A program made the translations under genes and the position numbers. Shown here piece after piece: positions 1-5,335 of a stretch of DNA of 5,515 bases (its first letter is position 1; each line of letters opens with the position of its first letter). This DNA is from SZUA-430 sp964561925 (lineage in GTDB: Bacteria > Pseudomonadota > Alphaproteobacteria > Micropepsales > Micropepsaceae), in the NCBI GenBank assembly GCA_964561925.1, contig CAZLRW010000195.1:1-5515 (forward strand). Reading direction: 5' to 3'. The notes under the pieces were generated by a model. The model worked only from the letters and a program-made list of their open reading frames with translations. It searched no databases and was not told the origin of the DNA.

Positions 1-1331
1 AAACAAGCGTCGCAGAGCTGGCTCGCATGCGCGCCCGCGTCCGACAAACCCAGAACCGTGCACGGATCGCGCAGCAATGTCGCGACTTCGTCTTCATCCG
101 CGTTCGCAACCGGCACGCGGAACCGCGCCTGCAGGTCGCTTTCGATCGACAGATCCAGCGCGAGGTCGAGCGAGTCGCAGCCACGCTCGGCCGCGACGTC
201 GCGGATCAAACGTTCGCCCAGTTCGGGCCTGTCCGGGCAGAATGAGAGAACCGTCTTGTCCCATGCCTGGCGAAGCGGCCCGCGCAGCGCCTCGCGAAAG
301 CCGGCTCTGAACGACGCATCGGCATAGAGCCGTAACTTGTCGGCGTGACCGGCTTTGTTCACCGGCGCGAACACCTTCATGCTTTGAAACAGGAACGGTT
401 TGTCGAAGCGGAATTCGAAATTAAGCGGCCTGCAGGTGACTTGCGGAAACACTTGGAAGCCCTGCGCCTGAAGCTGGCGCGAGCGGACAAGCTGTTCCGC
501 CGCGGAACCGACGTTTAGTATGCCGCCGCCGCCGAGAAGCGCCGTCCAACTGACATGGCGTCCGGACACGCGGTTAAGTTCCGCAAACTCGTCGAACGAC
601 AACTCCTTGCCGACTGTCGCCTGGATGACGCCGTCGCCCGCCTCGCCCAACGCCGAGGCCATTTCCCGCATCTCGTCGAATTGGGCCAGGCGGCTTGGCA
701 CTGGTCTGCCCTCATAGCCCACATGGGTCGCTGATTTGGACGTGGCGAAACCGATGGCGCCTGCTTCGATTCCTTCGCGCACAATGCGTTTCATGCGCGC
801 CACTTCTTCCGGCGCCGCGGCTCGTTCGGTCGCTTCCGGCCCCATGACGAAAAGCCTGAGCGGCGTGTGGCCCAAGAGCACGGCCACGTTGATCAGGCAG
901 CCGCGCCTTTCCACCGTATCGAGATATTCCGGAAACGTCTCGAACGGCCAATCGAGGCCCAGACCCGTTTCAAGCGCTTTCACGCTCATGCCCTCGACAT
1001 TCTCCAGCGTGCGCAGAATGAGTCCGCGATGCTCGGGGCGCGTCGGCGCGATGCCGAAGCCGCAATTGCCGATCACCACTGTCGTGACTCCGTGCCAGGG
1101 CGAGATCGAGAGCTTCTTGTCCCAAAGGATCTGCGCGTCGTAGTGCGTGTGAATATCGACGAAACCGGGCGCCACCACCTGACCGCGCGCGTCGATGATG
1201 GTCTTGGCGTCGCCCGGCGCCTGTCCTAAAGCCACAACCTTGCCGTTCAGAACACCGACATCGCCGGCATAGGCCGCCGACCCCGTACCATCGACGATAC
1301 GCCCACCCACGATCTTCAAATCGTAGCGCAT
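1..1331 (-). CDS. D-aminoacylase / N-acyl-D-amino-acid deacylase family amidohydrolase (3' end cut by window edge)
   Basis: I read an uninterrupted minus-strand frame from the ATG at 1331-1329 to the left edge: 443 complete codons and no stop, so the C-terminus lies outside the window. The protein opens with the small beta-domain typical of cyclic amidohydrolases (MRYDLKIVGGRIVDGTGS, residues 1-18). The metal-binding HTH follows at residues 61-63 (VDIHTHYDAQ). Then come GVTTVVIGNCGFGIAP, with Cys90 in the place of the zinc-ligand cysteine of D-aminoacylases, and GLSDAGAH, with Asp431 and His435, matching the family's catalytic Asp motif. Family enzymes hydrolyse N-acyl-D-amino acids or related amides in the cytoplasm. 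No signal peptide is seen. The family is usually about 500-580 residues, so roughly 60-130 are missing. The two middle histidines of classical D-aminoacylases are not visible where expected, so substrate and even reaction are uncertain. A purine-rich Shine-Dalgarno supports the start. It lies 39 nt downstream of the Amidohydro_2 gene and is probably co-transcribed with it. Confidence 0.88.
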   Translation of the reverse strand, partial: MRYDLKIVGGRIVDGTGSAAYAGDVGVLNGKVVALGQAPGDAKTIIDARGQVVAPGFVDIHTHYDAQILWDKKLSISPWHGVTTVVIGNCGFGIAPTRPEHRGLILRTLENVEGMSVKALETGLGLDWPFETFPEYLDTVERRGCLINVAVLLGHTPLRLFVMGPEATERAAAPEEVARMKRIVREGIEAGAIGFATSKSATHVGYEGRPVPSRLAQFDEMREMASALGEAGDGVIQATVGKELSFDEFAELNRVSGRHVSWTALLGGGGILNVGSAAEQLVRSRQLQAQGFQVFPQVTCRPLNFEFRFDKPFLFQSMKVFAPVNKAGHADKLRLYADASFRAGFREALRGPLRQAWDKTVLSFCPDRPELGERLIRDVAAERGCDSLDLALDLSIESDLQARFRVPVANADEDEVATLLRDPCTVLGLSDAGAHASQLCDAC

Positions 1332-1335
1332 GGAA

Positions 1336-1348
1336 TCCCTTCCCTTCC
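1336..1348 (-). promoter_or_regulatory. Ribosome binding site of the D-aminoacylase-like gene
   Basis: On the minus strand a 13-nt purine run (GGAAGGGAAGGGA) ends 4 nt before the ATG at 1331. It contains two overlapping AAGGG-type Shine-Dalgarno cores and sits in the 39-nt spacer after the upstream gene's stop codon. This supports independent translation initiation at this ATG within a shared transcript. Confidence 0.7.
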
Positions 1349-1370
1349 GGCTGCCCGGTCTAAGTCGCCG

Positions 1371-2474
1371 CTAGCCCGCCAGTTTGTAAAGCTCCGTCAC
1401 GTTGTCGTGACAAATCCAGTTTCGCTGCTGCTCGGTGAGGTTTTTCGTATGCTCCTCGAGCATTTTTTGCGACCACGGCCAGGTCGAATCCGAATGCGGA
1501 AAGTCGTTCGCCCACATCAAGCGCCGGACGTTGCACATGTCCGTCATCCTGAAGGCGACCCAGTCGTCCTGGAACGTCACGTAGATATTCTCGCTGAAAT
1601 ACTCGCTAGGCAGCTTCTTGAGCGGCGGTGCCTTCATCCAATAGCGATGACGCTTGTAGGCGTGATCCATGCGGTACATGTAGTGCGGCACCCAGCCCGC
1701 ATCGGCTTCGACGCACACGAGCTTGAGCTTGGGGAAGCGATCGAACACGCCCCCAAAAATGAACGTGCCCATCACGTCCTGGCAGCCGCGAATGATCGTC
1801 AGGAACCCATTAATGCGCGGCCCGCGGACCTGGTTGCCAAGGCTGTCCGACTTGCCGGTCAAAATATGGAACGACAGCGGCATGTCGAGTTCGACGGCCG
1901 TCGCCCAAACCTTGTCGTAGATTTTGTCGTCATAATCCGCCTGCGCCGGATTGCCGGGCATCATCACGCCCTTGAATCCCATTTCCTTGGCCTTTTTGAT
2001 TTCCGCGACGCCGTCCTCGGGCGTGCGCATGGAAACCTGCGCCAGGCCGTAGAGCCTCGTGGGCGCTTCGCTGCAATACTCCATCAACCAGCGATTATAG
2101 GCTTCGAAACAGGCTTTCTTGTAGTCGAAGTCCGGATGGTTGCAGAGCATCATGCCAACCGTGGGATATATGAACTCGGCTGCGATCCCGTCTTTTTCCT
2201 GGTCGGCGACGCGGTACTTCGGGTCCCAGCCGCTACGCCACAAATCCTCGAAGGCAACGCCGTCCGTCGTGATGTCGGCGGGGTTCTTGCCTGCCGCCGC
2301 GACGAGCCCCATCGGGATCGGCGTGTTGAGCCCCTCGATCACGAAAACATCGCCGACCTTGTCGAGCCGCTTCATGTGCGGCGCGCGATCGCGGAACTTC
2401 GGATCGATATAGTCGATGTAGCAATTCGGCGGTTCGGTGATGTGAGAATCTGCTGAGATGGGTTTCTTCAACAT
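1371..2474 (-). CDS. Amidohydro_2 family metal-dependent hydrolase (ACMSD-like TIM barrel)
   Basis: This is a complete 367-residue protein. It starts MLKKPISADSHITEPP; DSHxxEP at residues 9-15 is the N-terminal metal-binding motif, in the variant where Glu14 replaces the second histidine of the usual HxH. Further landmarks follow in family order: LSFHILTG with His203, the hallmark stretch GGVFDRFPKLKLVCVEADAGW at about 241-261, His264 just after it, and WANDFPHSDSTWP with the probable catalytic or metal-binding Asp324. Length and motif order fit PF04909 enzymes related to aminocarboxymuconate-semialdehyde decarboxylase. That family includes both hydrolases and non-oxidative decarboxylases of aromatic or dicarboxylic intermediates, and the sequence does not say which applies. 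It should be cytoplasmic; no signal peptide is seen. The start is supported by GGGAGGA at 2479-2485. It is the first gene of a minus-strand operon and is transcribed divergently from the crotonase and LLM genes, suggesting a shared catabolic role. Confidence 0.93.
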   Translation of the reverse strand: MLKKPISADSHITEPPNCYIDYIDPKFRDRAPHMKRLDKVGDVFVIEGLNTPIPMGLVAAAGKNPADITTDGVAFEDLWRSGWDPKYRVADQEKDGIAAEFIYPTVGMMLCNHPDFDYKKACFEAYNRWLMEYCSEAPTRLYGLAQVSMRTPEDGVAEIKKAKEMGFKGVMMPGNPAQADYDDKIYDKVWATAVELDMPLSFHILTGKSDSLGNQVRGPRINGFLTIIRGCQDVMGTFIFGGVFDRFPKLKLVCVEADAGWVPHYMYRMDHAYKRHRYWMKAPPLKKLPSEYFSENIYVTFQDDWVAFRMTDMCNVRRLMWANDFPHSDSTWPWSQKMLEEHTKNLTEQQRNWICHDNVTELYKLAG

Positions 2475-2478
2475 TTGG

Positions 2479-2485
2479 TCCTCCC
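2479..2485 (-). promoter_or_regulatory. Ribosome binding site of the Amidohydro_2 gene
   Basis: The minus strand reads GGGAGGA, then CCAA, then the ATG at 2474-2472. This is a near-ideal Shine-Dalgarno at normal spacing and fixes the start of the 367-residue protein. Confidence 0.8.
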
Positions 2486-2556
2486 GACGGGTTTTGCGCG
2501 ATTTTCGCTAGTACCGAGCGGAGAGTCCAGCTAAATTCACATCCATGTGGCCTGCC

Positions 2557-2568
2557 ACACATATGTGT
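2557..2568. promoter_or_regulatory. Perfect 12-bp palindrome, candidate operator half of the divergent region
   Basis: ACACATATGTGT is identical to its own reverse complement. The symmetry stops outside these 12 bp (C at 2556 against T at 2569). It shares its last base with the first TTACGTAA palindrome and lies about 38-49 bp upstream of the crotonase start. That is a plausible site for a dimeric DNA-binding protein acting on one or both divergent promoters. The palindrome is observed; the function is inferred. Confidence 0.45.
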
Positions 2569-2607
2569 TACGTAAGGAACGGCCGATTTACGTAAGGGAC
2601 AACCGAT
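2568..2607 (+). repeat. Tandem 20-bp direct repeat, two copies, ending in the crotonase start codon
   Basis: Copy one is 2568-2587 and copy two 2588-2607, directly abutting, with 17 of 20 positions identical. The differences fall at unit positions 11, 14 and 15. Each copy begins with TTACGTAAGG, holding an 8-bp palindrome that runs into a Shine-Dalgarno-like TAAGG, and ends with CCGAT. In copy two the final AT forms the first two bases of the crotonase ATG. In copy one the next base is T, so no start codon results. The palindrome centres are exactly 20 bp apart, about two helical turns, which would place bound proteins on the same DNA face. This could be a duplicated operator, a duplicated translation-initiation region, or both. 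Confidence 0.75.
2593..2598 (+). promoter_or_regulatory. Ribosome binding site of the crotonase gene, embedded in repeat copy two
   Basis: TAAGGG lies 7 nt before the ATG at 2606, a normal Shine-Dalgarno spacing. It overlaps the second TTACGTAA palindrome, so a protein bound there would sit directly over the translation-initiation DNA. A similar TAAGGA in repeat copy one is not followed by a start codon. Confidence 0.65.
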
Positions 2608-3418
2608 GACCAACCATCCTGCGCTGCTGGAAAAAAAGGGGCACATCGCTCTCGTCACGCTCAACCGGCCCGAGGCGCACAATGCCTTAAGCCCGGAGAT
2701 GCTCGTCCGGCTCGCCGGCCATTGGGAACAGATACGCGACGACCCGGACATTCGCGTCGCCATCGTCACCGGCGCCGGCGAAAAGGCGTTTTGTTCGGGC
2801 GCCGACCTGGGGCAGCTCATCCCGCTCTTCAACGGCGCGCGAAAGCCTCAGAACGAGTGGGATCAAAGGCTCTTGGACGACCGCACCGTTCTGGCGAAGG
2901 GACTATTGCGTGATTTTGACGTGACCAAGCCGGTGATCGCGGCGATCAACGGCTTCGCCGTCGCGGGCGGCATGGAGCTGGCGCAAGGCACCGATATGCG
3001 TATCGCGGCCGATACGGCCAAGCTCGGCGTGCAGGAGGTCAAATGGGCGATTTTTCCGGGGGGCGGATCGACAGTGCGACTACCTCGCCAGATTCCCTAC
3101 GCGCGCGCGATGGAGCTTTTGCTCACGGGCGATCTGATCACAGCCCATGAAGCCTACACTCTTGGCTTCCTCAATCGCGTCGTGCCTCAAAAACAAGTTT
3201 TGGAAGCCGCATTCGAGCTCGCCGAAAAGGTCGCCGCCAACGGCCCGATCGCCGTTCAGGCTATTCGCAAGTCGGCCCGCGAATGCCAGGGCCGACCCGA
3301 GAGCGAAGCCCTGGCGATGGAATCGCGTTTCGCCGCCCCCGTCTTTAAGAGCGAGGACGCGCGCGAAGGACCGCGCGCGTTCATGGAAAAGCGCAAGCCC
3401 GTCTTCAAGGGCCGCTAA
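2606..3418 (+). CDS. Enoyl-CoA hydratase/isomerase (crotonase) family protein
   Basis: This is a complete 270-residue protein, the normal length for the crotonase superfamily. The N-terminal VTLNRPEAHNALSPEM (17-32) is the classic first motif. AFCSGADL (61-68) and NGFAVAGGMELA (115-126) form the CoA-binding oxyanion hole. Glu124 (GGMEL) and Glu144 (GVQEVKWAIFPGGGST) match the two catalytic glutamates of true enoyl-CoA hydratases, so hydration of a 2-enoyl-CoA is chemically plausible. Related family members also act as isomerases, dehydratases or ring-cleaving hydrolases, and substrate choice cannot be read here. A segment at about 71-106 (LIPLFNGARKPQNEW onward) spans the variable substrate-pocket loop. 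The start is supported by TAAGGG 7 nt upstream. The gene heads a plus-strand unit with the LLM oxidoreductase 39 nt downstream and is divergent from the amidohydrolase operon. Confidence 0.94.
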   Translation: MTNHPALLEKKGHIALVTLNRPEAHNALSPEMLVRLAGHWEQIRDDPDIRVAIVTGAGEKAFCSGADLGQLIPLFNGARKPQNEWDQRLLDDRTVLAKGLLRDFDVTKPVIAAINGFAVAGGMELAQGTDMRIAADTAKLGVQEVKWAIFPGGGSTVRLPRQIPYARAMELLLTGDLITAHEAYTLGFLNRVVPQKQVLEAAFELAEKVAANGPIAVQAIRKSARECQGRPESEALAMESRFAAPVFKSEDAREGPRAFMEKRKPVFKGR

Positions 3419-3442
3419 GACACGGCGAAGGCAAGTTTGTCC

Positions 3443-3449
3443 GAGGAGG
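3443..3449 (+). promoter_or_regulatory. Ribosome binding site deciding the LLM oxidoreductase start
   Basis: GAGGAGG ends 8 nt before the ATG at 3458. A TTG seven codons further upstream (3437) is in the same frame and would lengthen the protein, but it would place this Shine-Dalgarno inside the coding sequence. The family's usual N-terminus (MQFGVQ-like) also begins at the ATG. The ATG at 3458 is therefore preferred. Confidence 0.85.
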
Positions 3450-3457
3450 CGTATCTC

Positions 3458-4540
3458 ATGCAGTTCGGCGTTCAGATGGTGTTTCAGAACTGGGGCAATC
3501 GGACCAGCGATACGCAGGTCTACGAGGAAGAGATACGCCTGGGATTGCTCGCCGAGGAACTCGGCTTCGACGCGCTATGGCCGGTCGAACATCACTTCGA
3601 GGACTACTCGTTCTGTCCCGACAACACGCAGTTCCTGAGTTACATGGCGGCGCGCACAACGCGCATCAAGCTCGGCACAGGCGCGGTGATCATGCCCTGG
3701 AACTTGCCCATCCGGATCGCCGAGAAGATCGCCCTGCTTGATATTCTCAGCAGTGGCCGCCTGTTGTTCGGCATGGGTCGCGGCTTGGCGCGCAAGGAAT
3801 ATGCCGGCATGGGTATCGACATGGACGAGTCGCGCGACCGGTTCGACGAGTCCGCCGCGATGGTGCTCAAGGCGCTCGAAACCGGCGCGATCGAGGGCAA
3901 GGGCCCTTACTACCCGCAGAAGCGCACCGAGATTCGCCCGCGCCCGGAAGGCAAGCCTTTCGCAGACCGGATCTATTCGGTCGCGATGTCGCCGGACTCG
4001 GTCCAGCAATGCGCCAAAATGGGCGCCCGCATGGTCATCTTCGCCCAGCGCCCGTGGGAGGCGCAGGCCGTATCGGTGAACGAGTATCGCGCCGCCTTCA
4101 AGCAGCATCACGGCAAGGACGCTCCGCCGATTATGATCTGCGATTTCACCTATTGCGACACCGATCCCGCGCGCGCCAAGGAACTGGGCGAAAAATACGT
4201 GAGCCGCTACCTACTGAGCGTCCTCGATCACTACGAACTGATGGACGACCATCTGAAAGGCAAGAAGGGATACGAGTCCTACGGCGCGGCGGTCGATTTT
4301 CTTCGCGCGATCGGCAAGGAGGGCATGTGCCAGGGCTATCTCGATGTCACGGCCTGGGGCACGCCCGCGCAAATCATCGAAAAGTTCGAACTGCGACGGG
4401 AACTGCTTGGCGATTTCGACATCAACCCGTGTTTCCGTTTCGGCGGCATGCGCTACGACGAAGCCGAACAAAGCATGCGCGCCTTCGCCACCCACGTGAT
4501 GCCGGCGCTGAGGCGAACCGGCAAACGCAAGATCGCCTGA
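3458..4540 (+). CDS. LLM class flavin-dependent oxidoreductase (bacterial luciferase-like monooxygenase)
   Basis: This is a complete 360-residue TIM-barrel protein from the ATG at 3458. Family landmarks are MQFGVQMVFQNW at the start, AEELGFDALWPVEHHF (32-47, with the EHHF motif common in FMN-type members), RIKLGTGAVIMPWNLPIRIAEKIALLDILSSGRL (69-102) and the following GMGRG (105-109). In this superfamily reduced FMN or F420 is used for monooxygenation or related redox chemistry on diverse substrates, including ketones, amines, sulfonates and hydrocarbons. The EHHF motif leans toward reduced FMN, which would require a separate flavin reductase; none is in the window. It is 39 nt downstream of the crotonase and probably co-transcribed with it. 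Its stop lies 5 bp from the convergent COQ4 stop. The substrate is unknown. Confidence 0.93.
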   Translation: MQFGVQMVFQNWGNRTSDTQVYEEEIRLGLLAEELGFDALWPVEHHFEDYSFCPDNTQFLSYMAARTTRIKLGTGAVIMPWNLPIRIAEKIALLDILSSGRLLFGMGRGLARKEYAGMGIDMDESRDRFDESAAMVLKALETGAIEGKGPYYPQKRTEIRPRPEGKPFADRIYSVAMSPDSVQQCAKMGARMVIFAQRPWEAQAVSVNEYRAAFKQHHGKDAPPIMICDFTYCDTDPARAKELGEKYVSRYLLSVLDHYELMDDHLKGKKGYESYGAAVDFLRAIGKEGMCQGYLDVTAWGTPAQIIEKFELRRELLGDFDINPCFRFGGMRYDEAEQSMRAFATHVMPALRRTGKRKIA

Positions 4541-4545
4541 ATCGG

Positions 4546-5310
4546 CTACGCGGCTTTCCGCTCAAGTTCCGCTCGGCGGCGCGCCTGGAACTCGTTCTCG
4601 ATCCGCCAGGATTCCCGTTCGGCTTGGCGATAGACCGTGGCCGGCCGCACGCCAAGTTTCGCCCGCACCGCCTCCAGCGGTTCTTGCAGCAAGGCCTCCC
4701 AGTCAGCCGTCGTGAAATCGCCACTGGCCTTGCCGTTGCGGTAGCCTTCGAGTGCAGCCCGGATGATCGGCAGTTGCGGCGCCTCGCGGCGGACCTTGGC
4801 GATGCCGACCAGCACGATGACACCGACGCCGCGATTGCGGGTTTGGGCATACGAAAAGGCGAGCAGACACAGTTCGCCAAGCCCGTCGCGCCCGTAGCCG
4901 GTGACGACATGCCAAAGATCGTGCATGTCGCGAAGGCGGTTAGCGTAAAGCTCTTCTTCGGGACTATCGAACCGGCGGCTCGATCCCTCTTTGCTGGCAG
5001 CAACCAGACCGTCCGCCGACAGGTCGTGCCCGTAGACAAAGTCGAGATAAGCGCGTCCGAGACTTCCTTCGGGGCATTTCGCCAAGGCGTCCCGGTCACT
5101 GAGCGCCGTCAAGAGCTGGCGGTTCTCGCTTAGAATCCGCCGCCCGGTTTCCGATGCCCGGAACCGCTCGAAACCCTTGTGTTGGCTGTTGCCGGTGAGC
5201 GCCGTGACAAAGCGGAAAACCTGCGCGGTATCTTCCTTGTCGCGCAACAAAATACGCATCGCGCGCCACGCCTCGATCGGCCGGATTCGACGCTTCGTAG
5301 CTTCAGTCAT
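4546..5310 (-). CDS. coq4: COQ4-family ubiquinone biosynthesis protein
   Basis: This 254-residue protein carries the COQ4 signature at residues 130-146: HDLWH, exactly 11 residues, then Glu (His130, Asp131, His134, Glu146). That is the proposed metal-binding HDxxH-x11-E motif. Upstream, GSLGRAYLDFVYGHDLSADGL (82-102) and SPEEELYANRLRDMHD also resemble the family, and the helix-rich tail ends in basic, Arg/Glu-rich sequence. In eukaryotes COQ4 is needed for coenzyme Q synthesis and has been linked to oxidative decarboxylation at ring carbon C1. Bacterial homologues occur notably in alphaproteobacteria and are expected to be associated with the quinone-synthesis machinery at the inner membrane. 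The frame stays open upstream to an ATG at 5424, but that extension overlaps the thioesterase gene in another frame. AGGAGG at 5316-5321 points to the ATG at 5310. It lies 25 nt downstream of the thioesterase gene, probably in one operon. Confidence 0.9.
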   Translation of the reverse strand: MTEATKRRIRPIEAWRAMRILLRDKEDTAQVFRFVTALTGNSQHKGFERFRASETGRRILSENRQLLTALSDRDALAKCPEGSLGRAYLDFVYGHDLSADGLVAASKEGSSRRFDSPEEELYANRLRDMHDLWHVVTGYGRDGLGELCLLAFSYAQTRNRGVGVIVLVGIAKVRREAPQLPIIRAALEGYRNGKASGDFTTADWEALLQEPLEAVRAKLGVRPATVYRQAERESWRIENEFQARRRAELERKAA

Positions 5311-5315
5311 CGCTG

Positions 5316-5321
5316 CCTCCT
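5316..5321 (-). promoter_or_regulatory. Ribosome binding site deciding the COQ4 start
   Basis: The minus strand reads AGGAGG, then 5 nt (CAGCG), then ATG at 5310-5308. It lies wholly within the 25-nt gap after the thioesterase stop, which argues for this start and against the longer in-frame ATG at 5424. Confidence 0.85.
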
Positions 5322-5335
5322 GTTTGTTGCTTAAC

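Larger units (their letters stand above)
2475..2605. promoter_or_regulatory. Divergent intergenic control region with stacked palindromes
   Basis: These 131 bp separate the start codons of two divergently transcribed units, so promoters for both must lie here or nearby. The region is more AT-rich in its right half than the flanking genes. It carries a perfect 12-bp palindrome (ACACATATGTGT, 2557-2568), an overlapping short inverted repeat (TGTGG/CCACA, 2546-2559), and two 8-bp palindromes TTACGTAA at 2568-2575 and 2588-2595. I could not settle on convincing -35/-10 boxes; TTCACA at 2536-2541, followed 17 nt later by a poor -10 match, is only a weak plus-strand candidate. The palindromes look like operator sites for a dimeric repressor or activator, but no regulator gene is present in the window to name. 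Confidence 0.6.

Noticed and set aside
736..1229. Plus-strand open frames of 135 and 120 codons opposite the D-aminoacylase-like gene.
   Set aside because: Both are mirror-frame shadows of a continuous 443-codon reading frame carrying the HTH and GNCGFG motifs.
1407..2456. A 349-codon plus-strand open frame opposite the Amidohydro_2 gene.
   Set aside because: It is antisense to a gene with clear family motifs. Its translation is rich in Arg, His, Val and Ala with no recognisable domain, as expected for the mirror frame of a high-GC gene.
2536..2567. A sigma70-type promoter with TTCACA at 2536-2541 for the crotonase gene.
   Set aside because: The hexamer 17 nt downstream (ACATAT) is a poor -10 match, and better-looking TATGTG is at 20-nt spacing. 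It is too weak to annotate as a defined promoter.
2233..2832. A 199-codon minus-strand open frame spanning the divergent region.
   Set aside because: It crosses the intergenic control region, lies antisense to the crotonase start and out of frame in the Amidohydro_2 gene, and shows no family features.
3437..3457. TTG start at 3437 for the LLM oxidoreductase.
   Set aside because: The strong GAGGAGG at 3443-3449 would be inside the coding sequence, and the family N-terminus begins at the ATG at 3458.
4009..5133. A 374-codon plus-strand open frame running through the LLM gene and across the reverse of coq4.
   Set aside because: It covers two well-supported genes in wrong frames, has Arg-rich low-information sequence and no plausible start signal. 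It is a composition artefact.
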